From assembly GCA_949752735.1 (NCBI GenBank), contig OX457037.1:31724760-31788759 (forward strand): a stretch of DNA of 64,000 bases, read 5' to 3'. The position numbers and the translations under genes are program-made. Below, in pieces: positions 22,826 to 33,000 of the stretch. The DNA comes from Lumbricus terrestris (Eukaryota; Annelida; Clitellata; Crassiclitellata; Lumbricidae). Position 1 is the first letter of the stretch. Every line of letters starts with the position of its first letter. Below the pieces are notes generated by a model. That model worked only from the letters and a program-made list of their open reading frames with translations, was not told the DNA's origin and made no database searches.

Positions 22826-23260
22826 GCAACAGTGCATTTTAGCGTATTTAATTCTTGGCTCGTTGCAGCATTATTATTCTTAATCAATCCAACTTCTAGT
22901 TTGGCAAGAATCGTATTCATCGATCCAGCTTCCGTTTAACAGAAGCGGGATTGATTAAACGAATTCTTGCTTCCGTTTAAGCAAGAATTCGACAAGAATT
23001 CGTTTAATCAATCCCGCTTCTGTTTAGGCAGGAATTATTCATCATCAAAATCACTTCTATTGAATTACAAATATCAATCCAGCTTCGATTTCAACGAGAT
23101 TGTTTTAATACATCCTACTTCTATTTCAGTAAAAATTATTTTTTAATAATCCGACTTCTATTTTGCAAGAATTCTTTTCGTCAATCCGACTTGTATCAGA
23201 TAAACACTGAAACCCATGCAATGGCAAATAATTAAAAACGCTAAAATGCACTTTTACCTT
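22826..23260. mobile_element. Variable-repeat MITE, copy A
   Basis: The terminal segments AGTGCATTTTAGCGT (22831) and, reversed from the right end, AAGTGCATTTTAGCGT (to about 23257) form an inverted repeat. Between them lie about nine degenerate units of 35-45 bp built on AATCAATCC(A/G)(A/G)CTTCT and GCAAGAATTC. Some units are inverted, which gives a perfect 28-bp stem at 22941-23021. A second copy with the same ends and units is at 58921-59884. The superfamily is not clear, and I could not fix a TSD. Confidence 0.6.
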
Positions 23261-23595
23261 TCAATGAACGTTGCAAAAAAAATTTGAACAGAATTAAATC
23301 AACAAAAAAGAACTTTGAATGGGACGACTTTAGCAATAAGCGGGTTCGACATTTCGATGTAGGTCGGCTACCCGAAGTGTAGCCACTGCATTAGACATGG
23401 ATACTAATTTATGGTTTAGAACTTTAGATGATTCAGTCGGTTTTCACCGTTGCTACAACTTATTACTGTACAATGAGCTGGCATACTAAGAAATTAAAAT
23501 TCCTAAGTTTATCGATTGATTGTAACTGTCAAAACTTCGCAAACTTACACTCGCGCTTTCGTGTTTACCATTTTGGTAGCATGACTTTGACCCAC

Positions 23596-23607
23596 TGCGC
23601 ATGCGCA
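23596..23607. promoter_or_regulatory. NRF1-type palindrome TGCGCATGCGCA
   Basis: An exact match to the palindromic NRF1 consensus, in a locally GC-richer stretch (23560-23640) of otherwise AT-rich DNA. Such sites mark animal housekeeping promoters. No first exon was identified next to it. Confidence 0.35.
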
Positions 23608-23609
23608 CA

Positions 23610-24340
23610 CCGGCGGCACACGACATAGATTCAGATACGAAAGAAAACAAGTTTGCTAAGATGGGCGTCAAAGCCAATCACTAACAATGTCTGGGACCTG
23701 CCCTGATCATAATATATCTATGGCCCTGATTCAAATGAATGTAACTTTTTCATCTCATGCTGTCTGGGGACTGTTGTTTATGGCCTACAGTAAAATGTAA
23801 CTCTAACACTATGAAGATGCTGGCTTTATTAGTCCATATAAAAATGAACTTCTCATCTGGCAAGAGCCTGTAGGCCCTATATTCTGTACGTAGGCCTAAA
23901 CAAGGGGATCTTAATGAAAAATACCCACCGCGTAAGAAATCAGGACTAATTTTGTTAACCGGAAAGAGCATCGTATCTGCAGAACAGTAATTAGTGATGA
24001 ATTGAAATCGTTTTATCATTTTCACTTGAGACAGAACTTTAACTTTCAACGTCTTCTAAAAGAAACTGAAAATTCCCCGATTATATATAGACTATTATCT
24101 GGAGAAGATCGATCTCTGCTATTTTGCAATGAAAACGTGTGGTCTTACCTGGGTCGTTCGTTTATAAGGTGGCATTTCGAGGTTTCCATTCGGTAAAAAA
24201 TTCTCGTTACGGCACAGATTTCTGTTAGCTAGGTTATCGATGGTTTACGTCACAAAACGACGTGACGTTATTTTTAACGGTCAACGGCAACAATAATTAT
24301 GGTCATTTATTCGTACCCATCACCGCCAAATGGCTAGCGT
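23610..24340. other. Non-coding interval
   Basis: No supported gene. It ends at the 3' end of the minus-strand LINE. Confidence 0.4.
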
Positions 24341-24344
24341 CATG

Positions 24345-26185
24345 AACTGATTGTATTGCATTGATGCATTTATATAGCGCCGCCTAAGACCGTTTAGAGG
24401 CGCTCTCAGCACGATAAACCCCGTGGGAATATAATTAAATATTTGTAAAGAACGATCGAGAGATCGACTGATAAGGAAAAATTAATTGTAATCGTAATCG
24501 TAAACTCGAGATTTCTAAAGCGCCACTCGAAAGCCAAGCGCGGGGCACCAGCTTATTCACGAGCGCTGCGTTGAGTTAGAAGGGTTGTCCGTAAGAGTAG
24601 TCCGTGGTGGTCCGGGTCGAGTTACCATAGGATCAGAATCAGATGCGTTGAGTTAGAACGGTTGTCCGTGAGAGTAGTCCGTGGTGGTCCGGGTCGAGTT
24701 ACCATAGGATCAGAGGGGCGGAACAGCTATCAAGGCGGGTGTCGTCTGGGCCGGGAATTGGAGGGTGAAGGATCAGATGAGACAGGGTAAGAGTTCGTGA
24801 AAAGGAGTGTCTTGAGTTTCGAATGAAAAGCCCGAGGTGTGATGGATAGAGGAGCCTGAGGAAGGTTTTGGTGTGTGATTAGTAGTGATGGTGGAGGGAC
24901 TGAAAAGGATCGGAATTCAGGAGGCAGGTACGTCATTCCAAAGGCGTGGTGCTGAGATGGATATGGCTCGGTTGGAGAACTTGAGATGACTTGTGACCGG
25001 CGGTCGAGAAAGTGTCAGGCAGGCGGATGATCGTGTAGAACGGGTAGGCTGGATGGTGAAGAGATCGCGAAGATAACTTGGCTGAGAGCATTGCAAAGAG
25101 TTGTAGGTTAAGGAGAGAACTTTAAAGTGGATTCGCTCTGGGATTTTCAACCAGTGAAGTGACTTGAGGATGGGGGTGATGTGATGATGTCTGGGTGTTC
25201 TGGTGACGGCTCTAGCTAGAGAATTTTGAATGAGTTGGAGGCGCTTAAGTTGTGAGGAGTCAAGGCTTAAGAACAGAGAGTTGCAATAGTCAAGTTTTGA
25301 GTGGACGATGGACGTAGCAATGGTAGAAGCAGTTTTGAAATCGAGCATAGGTCGGATGCGACGGAGGTCCCGGATGTGCATGAAACAGGAACGCGATAGG
25401 TTAGAGATGTGGTTAGAGAAGGAGAGATGCAAATCAAACATTACACCAAGATTTCGGACAGGAGCATCAGAAGTAAAGGTAAGAGACGAAGAGTTAGTCG
25501 ATAGGTGTATTGAAGGGTCTGGAATTTTCTTGATTTGGTCAGGAAGTCCAAGAATGATGAACTCTGTCTTGGAGGGGTTGAGGCAGAGGAGGTTGGAAGA
25601 CATCCATTTAGAGATTAGATTGACCACATTGAGAAGTTGAGCAATGGAGGTGGAAAAAGAGCCTGGGGAGAAGGATATGAAGAGTTGAGCGTCGTCTGCG
25701 TAGAGATGGTGGTCAACAGACGAGGATTCTATGAGATGACTTAAAGGAGTGGTGTAGAGAATGAAGAGCAACGGACCCAGGACGGAGCCTTGTGGAACGC
25801 CACAAGATAGTGGAAGGGGTTGTGAACAGTGACTGGAGGCTTTAACAGAAAAGGATCTGGAAGAGAGATAGGACTGGAACCAAAGTAGAGCAGTGCCAGA
25901 GACGCCAAAAGAAGAAGAGAGTCGGTTAAGAAGAAGATTGTGATCGATGGTGTCGAATGCAGCGGAGATGTCGAGGAGGCAGAGGCAGGAGACTTGCTGA
26001 TGACTGACGGCAGAAACCAGTTTATTATATAGAGAGACAAGTAGAGTTTCTGTGGAGTGATGTTTAGTGAAGCCAGATTGGTAGGGGTTGAGGAGTGAGT
26101 TGGAGGAGAGGTAATCGTTTAGCCGGGAAAGGACAATTCGTTCGGTTAATTTAGATAGAAAAGAAAGGTTGGAGAAAAATTAGTC
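24345..26185 (-). mobile_element. 5'-truncated L2/CR1-like LINE
   Basis: From about 26180 leftward the minus strand reads through reverse-transcriptase blocks: SNSLLNPYQSGFTKHHSTET, LLDISAAFDTIDHNLLLNRL, CGVPQGSVLGPLLFILYT, then the catalytic HHLYADDAQLF, LNPSKTEF, RNLGVMFD, KLDYCNSLF and LWNDVPAS. A +1 frameshift near 24920 breaks the frame. The correct continuation (LPPEFRSFS, AFHSKLKTLLF) is in the next frame and ends near 24730. The 3' UTR ends GGCGCTATATAAATGCATC, the usual 3' end of this LINE group. The endonuclease half is absent. Confidence 0.88.
24568..24721. repeat. 77-bp tandem duplication in the LINE 3' region
   Basis: The segment starting GCGTTGAGTTAGAA at 24568 is repeated at 24645 with only a few differences. 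Both copies contain GTCCGTGGTGGTCCGGGTCG. Confidence 0.9.
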
Positions 26186-26599
26186 ATTATAGGCTATTTT
26201 ACACTATTGCCTGCTTCTTGGAGAGCAGGGGTTTCTCTCATGGCCCATTGTGTCATCCCAGTGGTACATTAATTTTGAAGGTGATAGTGGTGGACTATTT
26301 TCAGAAACAAAACTCTAGGCCTACTGCTACTTCTCAACTGGAAACCCGAAAGTTAAGGAGAGTGGTTGTGCTTCTCGTCATATCAAAAGAAACCATATTG
26401 CCAAGTATAGACCTACATGCCAAATGCAGTGCAATGATAGGCCCTATATTGTTTTCTTGCTTTCTCTTGAACTTTGCTCTTGAACTATTAATGTGCCTTG
26501 AACTATGGATTATTAACTATAGCGTTCAATATTCAATTTTAAAAATCGATGAATGTTCACTATTTATTTTAATATTAGCAAAATAGGTCCCTTTCCACA

Positions 26600-26760
26600 C
26601 ACACACACTGTTGCACAGGATCTGGACGATGGTGTAATGATGTGGGAGGAGGCTGAGAGAACCGCGGACAGAGTGGTGTGGAGGAGCTGTGTCGCCCAAT
26701 GCGCTGTTAGCACGTGGAAGGACTAAGGTCTAAGGTTCCCCAGACACAGTGTAGTATGAC
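26600..26760 (+). pseudogene. LINE C-terminal relic (RTE-like)
   Basis: The plus-strand frame DLDDGVMMWEEAERTADRVV, then WRSCVAQCAV, matches the common C-terminal end of RTE-type LINE ORF2 (WEEAxRxAxDRxxWRxxVAxC). Nothing upstream of it remains. Confidence 0.65.
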
Positions 26761-26872
26761 AGATGATCACAAAGTTATTACAGGAATCGAATTTAACGGT
26801 CGACAGCCCAACAGGGAACTCATCACTTCCTAGCTACCACTCATTTTACCAACGCCATCTGCCCAGTGCCGG

Positions 26873-27321
26873 TGTCACGAAATAGAGTATCCCCCGTATT
26901 AATTGTATCCCCCAAATTAAAAAAAGTCGAAAAAACTGCTTCCGCGTGTATTTTTTTGGGCAAATTAATTTTCATATGCTTTGTTTCGAACAATGACACA
27001 AACAGGTATGTTTATTCTTACTAGATAATTTGTTTTGCCCTGTTTTTAGAGCACTTAAAACATTCAAAACACTTAAGAACACTCAAAGTCACTAAATAAA
27101 TTCGAGTTGCCTTAATCTGAGCATTCTTTAGGACACTTAAAACAATTAGAGTCACTTTTAATTTTGATTACAGCATAAATTATTTTATTATGCACATTTT
27201 TCAAAAAATGGGATTGAATGGTGTATCCCCCCGGATAGTATAGACCGGTTAATTCCATCCAGGGGGATAGATTAATTCACCCCCCGGATAGCTTTCAGAG
27301 GGGATACTCCGTTTCGTGTCA
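26873..27321. mobile_element. Inverted-repeat element nested in the hAT end; superfamily unknown
   Basis: Ends TGTCACGAAATAGAGTATCC and, reversed, TGACACGAAACGGAGTATCC, with CCCCC(G) tracts mirrored further in. It is flanked by CCGG on the left and TCGG on the right. Joining these restores the hAT terminus exactly as seen at the other end of the outer element, so the insertion made a 3- or 4-bp duplication. Confidence 0.65.
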
Positions 27322-27415
27322 TCGGCGCTAGCACCCCCTGGTTAGGGGCCTCAAGTTTGCAAGGGGCCTCCAAATTTAGCTGATCATTATGCCTATTTTT
27401 GTGACTGTATATATA

Positions 27416-27845
27416 TGCTAAAATGGCGCATTCACTTAGGGGCCCTGATCCGGTCTGGTGCATGCCTCAACAAACCATGGCACTGCCATATAAAAGTTCT
27501 AAATGCAAATATCATACTGATTTGGGTGTAAGAATAGGCTAGCCATTTAGACTAATTCAGGCCATATGAGTCTACATCCTCAAACACAACGTTTATGACT
27601 TATTCTAAACACTAATGGAGTGCCTCAAAATGCTAAAATGGCGCATTCACTTAGGGGCCCTGATCCGGTCTGGTGCATGCCTCAACAAACCATGGCACTG
27701 CCATATAAAAGTTCTAAATGCAAATATCATACTGATTTGGGTGTAAGAATAGGCTAGCCATTTAGACTAATTCAGGCCATATGAGTCTACATCCTCAAAC
27801 ACAACGTTTATGACTTATTCTAAACACTAATGGAGTGCCTCAAAA
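27416..27845. repeat. 215-bp perfect tandem duplication
   Basis: 27416-27630 and 27631-27845 appear identical base for base, starting TGCTAAAATGGCGCATTC and ending AGTGCCTCAAAA. A recent duplication inside the hAT element. Confidence 0.95.
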
Positions 27846-28699
27846 TAGAACCTACATGAGGCCCCCTCCCCCAAATAAATCCTGTGTAGGCCCCAGATGT
27901 CATTGGGACGTGTATGGCCTCCAAATTTAGCTGGCAATTAATTATACTTTTCATGACTGTTCATTCCTGAAACTACGCACCGAATATATATTTATATATA
28001 GATTTTATATATTTAAACAAAGCATACAAAATAATATTACGAAAACCAATACAGCAATTGTCCTTCAACCAAGGGCTGAGGCTTAGGCTAGAGGGGACAG
28101 AGGCGTGGACCCACAATTTGTGATGGGGACGGAGTCCTTAGGTTCTCCCAATATTTCAGAAATATTTCATAAGTATAATAAATTTCTTCAGTTTTATCCA
28201 TTGTCTTTACATAATGATCAATTCTGTTAGGATGACAGCTTAAAATACGACGATTAGGCTACAGTGTGCAAATCAAAAATTAAACAATGAAGTCGGAAAT
28301 TTATTGAAATCTTAAAACATGCCTCATGAGCACTGAAATTATGAACAATTTAGTTAGGATGACAGCTTCAAATGCAACAGATACATTGTACAAATTAAAA
28401 AAGTTTCAACAATTGGAAGGCAACACTAAAGAACAGCATTGAAAAAAGAGCAATTTTGTTATGCTGACAGCTTAAAATTCTACCTGTACAGTGTGGAAAT
28501 TTAAGTATTAATTATTAAACCATGTCTTGCAGCACTTAAATTATGAGAATTTTCAAAATGACAGCTTAAGGTAGGGGGCCTAGAGTTTTTTGGGGCCTCA
28601 GGTACCCTAGCGCCGGCACTGCATCTGATCGAACCTTTAACACAAACAACGGCTCTACAAAACAGGAGTATCAGTACAGCATGCAACAAAAGTTATCAG

Positions 28700-29735
28700 T
28701 GTAGCGGTAGAATGCTTCTTATCAAACAAACCTATTAAATGATGCATTGTATAAGTATTAAATAGGTAAGAATTAAGCTAGACAATATGTGGCGTATTGT
28801 AGATTATAATTAATGTTACTTGTGGCATTAAGTTAGATAATAATAATAGCGCTATAACAATTCTTGAATACGCGCTACATCAATTATCGAAACACAACGA
28901 AGGGCAGAAAGCAGCGTCAAACTTGAGCAGACGGCAACAACGGCAGACGAAAAGTTAGACAGCGAAAAGATGGCGAAGGAAGAAGACGTAGATTTCTGAG
29001 CAAGGGCGGCCATTGACGATTGTGGCGTTCCTTGTCGGTAATTCAGAAGATCTGACGGTGAATTGGGTGTGGAAGGCGACACGTTGTCGGCCTGTCCCAC
29101 TGGTGAGACTATAAGTCCTTGGGAATAGAGATACCAAGGCTTGTCGTACGGAAACTTTGCGAAGTTTGGTGAGACACTTGCGAGTGCACTGCGATCGACA
29201 TCGGAGAAGATCGAATTCGGAACTACAATTGCGATTGGAGTTCGACGGCAGAAGAAAGGGGCGAAACTACAACAAGACGAGCAAGCGACGAGAAGCTACC
29301 GTTGCTTGTGGAGAAACAACGAGGTGGACGAAACTACAGAGTGCTGTGCCAGCTACAGCATTCTCCGTCTACGCAGCTACGGAAGAGAATTGGAAACGAC
29401 GGCAAGCAAGAAGAAGGTGACCTTCCTTCCTCTTCAAACCTTCATTCCAATCCATACGAACTGAAGAACTTCTACATCTACGCTGGAAAAGTCCAACGTG
29501 GAAGATAAGAAACAAGCTATAATATTATTAGATAATACGCCACAATAAGTAGATAGGATTATTGATTGTATTTTACTGTTTGATATTGTTTTATTATAAT
29601 ATAATCTTTAAACGAATCTCAGCTACATTTGTTTTAGGTCCTAGTTCATTCTAATATTGATCACCCAATGGCCTCTGAGCATAAAGTTCCCTATTAAAGC
29701 TAGATTTAAAACCCTAGATTTTGATGGCTGTGACA
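28700..29735 (+). repeat. 5' LTR (1036 bp)
   Basis: Starts TGTAGCGGTAGAATGC and ends GGCTGTGACA, the usual TG...CA borders. It shows no difference by eye from the 3' LTR. The right part is GC-richer (28900-29500) and contains open frames on both strands that are identical in the two LTRs; I regard these as non-coding. Confidence 0.95.
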
Positions 29736-29739
29736 AGAG

Positions 29740-29757
29740 TGGGGGCCCGTCCGGGAT
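29740..29757 (+). promoter_or_regulatory. Primer-binding site, tRNA-Pro type
   Basis: TGGGGGCCCGTCCGGGAT begins four bases after the LTR. It differs by one base from the tRNA-Pro primer site used by murine gammaretroviruses. Minus-strand DNA synthesis would start here. Confidence 0.85.
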
Positions 29758-30064
29758 AAAAGTCAGTAAAGATTTAAGTCAGTAAAGATTTAAGTCAGTA
29801 AAGATTTAAATCAGTAAAGATAACTGTCTTTTGAACAGTATTAGAAAAACTTTGAACAATTATAGCTAGGAGATTGTTAGAGACTAAATCTGAAATTGTA
29901 GATTGAAGATACTGCAGTAGGTGTATGAACTATTAGTTGTTGTTGTGGAACTGAATTGACACTTTGCAGAATTGAACAATTTCTATTTGTTAGAAATTTA
30001 AATAGCGCACATAGTTGCCAATATTTTTGTCATAAGTTGCTAGTCAGCAAGTAAGACAGTAAGT

Positions 30065-33000
30065 ATGTCTGTCAGTGATTTTGAAGCTTGGTTAGAAATT
30101 GCCAAACGGATGAACATGGAAGGGGACGAGACACGTGCCTTTGTCAAAGAAAGACAGGCAGAGTGGAGGCAAGATAGAGCGACTGAGAGGGAGATCGCCA
30201 AAGAGATGAAATTAGCTGAAGCAGCAGCAGAAGTCAAGAGACTTGAGATAGAAGCAGTAACGAGGAAGGCTGAAACAGAAGCTGCTACGAGAAAAGCAGA
30301 GATGGAAGCTGAAGCAGCAGCAGAAATGAGAAAAGCTGAAGCAGCAGCGAGAAAAGCTGAAACAGAAGCAGCAACGAGAAAAGCCGAAGTAGAAACAAGA
30401 AAAGCTGAAACAGAGGCTGCAATGCAAGCAAAGAAGGCTGAACTGGAATTGGAAGCAATCAGGAGTGCTGAAGCAGAAGCCAGATTGAATCGTGAAGCAG
30501 CTGAGACAGAAGCGAGAGAAAGTCGCTTGGCAACAGAAGCCAGAGAACAGCGTGAACACCAGTTAGAGATAAAGAGACTTGAAGCACAGGTGAGAATGCG
30601 TGAAATTGATTCGAGAGGGGAACAAAACCGAGAGCACGAGAGTGACTACATGAGGATCGGTGATGGTCAACAACAGGGAGATCACCGAGAAAACAATAAA
30701 GGAATTAGAAATATCAAATTCCCTATATTCAACGAGTCAAAGGATTGTTTAGATGCCTACTTGTTGAGATTCGAGAGAACCTGTGTTGCGTACGAAGTTA
30801 AAAAAGAAGTTTGGTCGCTGACGCTAGCTAGACATTTGGAAGGCAGAGCACTAGAAGTATACCAAAGGTTGTCTGCAGATGAAGTGCAAGATTATGAGTG
30901 TTTGAAGACTCAGCTGTTGAAGAGATTTCAACTTACTGAAGGTGGTTATCGAAACAAGTTCAAAACCAGTAAAATGGAATCAGGAGAGACACCTTCTAGT
31001 TTTGTGCATAGATTGAGAAGGTATATGCAACAGTGGTTAGCACAAGCGGGATTTGAGAGAACTTATGAAGGAGTGGAAGATCTCTTGTTGAAAGACCAGT
31101 TTTACCTGACATGCAGTACTGAACTTCGTATGTTTATAAAAGAGAAAGGTAAAATGAGTTTGAAGGACATGTTGGTTTGTGCGGAATCACACATTGAAGC
31201 ACACGGTTACAAATACAGCGAGCAGTCTGCAAAATCAGACGTGAAATTCCATGGTGACAGGTTGAACGGTAGACCGTTTGAACACAGACCCAAGGAACAG
31301 TCTGGGTACAATTTGAACAGGAGTAGAAGTGATGTGAAGATAAATCAGGGTGTACATCAAAACCGAGGGTTCAGTAGAGAAAGAGAAATTGCAACTGGAC
31401 ATAAGATTACTTGTTTTTTCTGTGGAGAACAGAACCATAAGGCATATCAATGCCCAAAGAAAAACAGGGGTACATTTAAACACACTGCAGCAGCAGTACA
31501 AATATTCGAAAGTCGAGCACACTTGGTTAAGCCAGAAAGTGAAATACAGAGAGTGGTTGAAGTTACAAGAGGAGAACAACAGATGAAACAGGGTGAACAT
31601 AATAAAATACCACCAATGTACATGGCAGCTAGTGCAATGGTGATAAAAGACAATGATGGATGTATTAGCCTTGAAGATAAGAGTGAATACCAGGTGACAG
31701 TTAATGGAAACACAGTGGGATGCTTATACGACACAGGCGCAAGTTGTTGTATTGTAAAACGTTCTTTGATAAATGAAGAAGCGTTGACTGGAGAAGAAAC
31801 ACATTGTGTATTAGTTGATGGGAGTTTAAGATGTTTCCCATTGGCTAAGGTGTATATCGAGAGTGAACATTTTAATGGTGAAGTACAAGCGATGGTGATG
31901 GAACAGCCAATAAAGCCAGTAATAATTGGGAAAATCAAAGGATTGAAGTACATGGTTAAGGATGAAAGAACTGAGAGTGTGACAAATCATGAGCCAAAAG
32001 AAATAATTGAGAAATGTACTGAAGTGGAAAACAAAGGAATATTGATTAGAAAAACAGAACATGAAGAAAGACCTATTGGTGCAAAGAAAACAGTAAGATT
32101 TTCTGACAATGTGATGAGGAATCAAGATGAAAAATTAATGACAGTAGCAGTTGTGGAGACTAGGGCAGAAGCTAAAAAGGTAGCAAAATACAAACCATTG
32201 AAAGTGGCGGAGATGCCGAACTTGAATGTGTCAGTAAAAGAGATACAGGAGTTGCAGAGTCAAGATGAAACTATGTCGAAACAAATGGAAAGAGCAATTG
32301 AATGGGATGGTAACGAAGACAACATAGAAGATAAACCATATGTGAAAAAGAAGGGATTGTTGTATAAAAGATACAAAGAAGTACAGAAGGATGAGGTGAA
32401 ATGGCAACTAATGGTACCTAAACCATTGAGGGATAAAGTGTTAGCAGTAGCACATAATTCATTGTTGTCGGCTCATTTAGGAATGAGGAAAACACATGAT
32501 AAAATTCTAAATGAATTCTATTGGCCTGGAATAGGACAAGATATACGGAGATATGTGTTGAGTTGTGATATTTGTCAAAAGTCAGTTGACAAGAAGGTGA
32601 ACCACAAGGCGCCTATGGGTCATCTACCTGTATTAGATGTACCATTCAAACACATATGCATAGACATAATCGGAGAAGTTAACCCTATGTCTGCAAGGGG
32701 TTACCGATACATATTGACCATCATAGACTTGAGTACAAGATATCCGGAAGCTATTCCATTGAAAGGAATTAGTACTGAGGAAGTTGCAGAAGCTTTGTTC
32801 GGATTTTATTGTCGTATGGGAGTGCCTCAGAAGATCCATACTGATCGTGGAAGCCAGTTCACTTCTGAACTCATGGCTGAAGTAAATAAGATGCTATTGA
32901 TAAAACACACCATGACGAGTCCATATCATGCAATGGGCAATGGATGTGTAGAACGGCTTAATGGAACCATCAAAGCGACGTTGAGGAAGTTGATTGGTGA

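Larger units (their letters stand above)
26856..28629. mobile_element. hAT element interrupted near its left end by another element
   Basis: The outer element is 26864-28621. The right end, reversed, reads CAGTGCCGGCGCTAGGGTAC. The left end reads CAGTGCCGG, then resumes as CGGCGCTAGCACCCC after a 449-bp insertion (26873-27321). Flanks are CATCTGCC (26856-26863) and CATCTGAT (28622-28629), 6 of 8 identical. Sub-terminal GGGGCCTC words are mirrored at both ends. Inside are a 215-bp tandem duplication and three diverged copies of a roughly 120-bp unit marked GATGACAGCTTAAAAT (28230-28560). No transposase was seen. Confidence 0.75.

Noticed and set aside
28852..29508. Small open frames inside the LTR (both strands), repeated at 35309-35965
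   Set aside because: They are identical in both LTRs only because the LTRs are identical. The known element type has no LTR-encoded gene, and no domain is visible.
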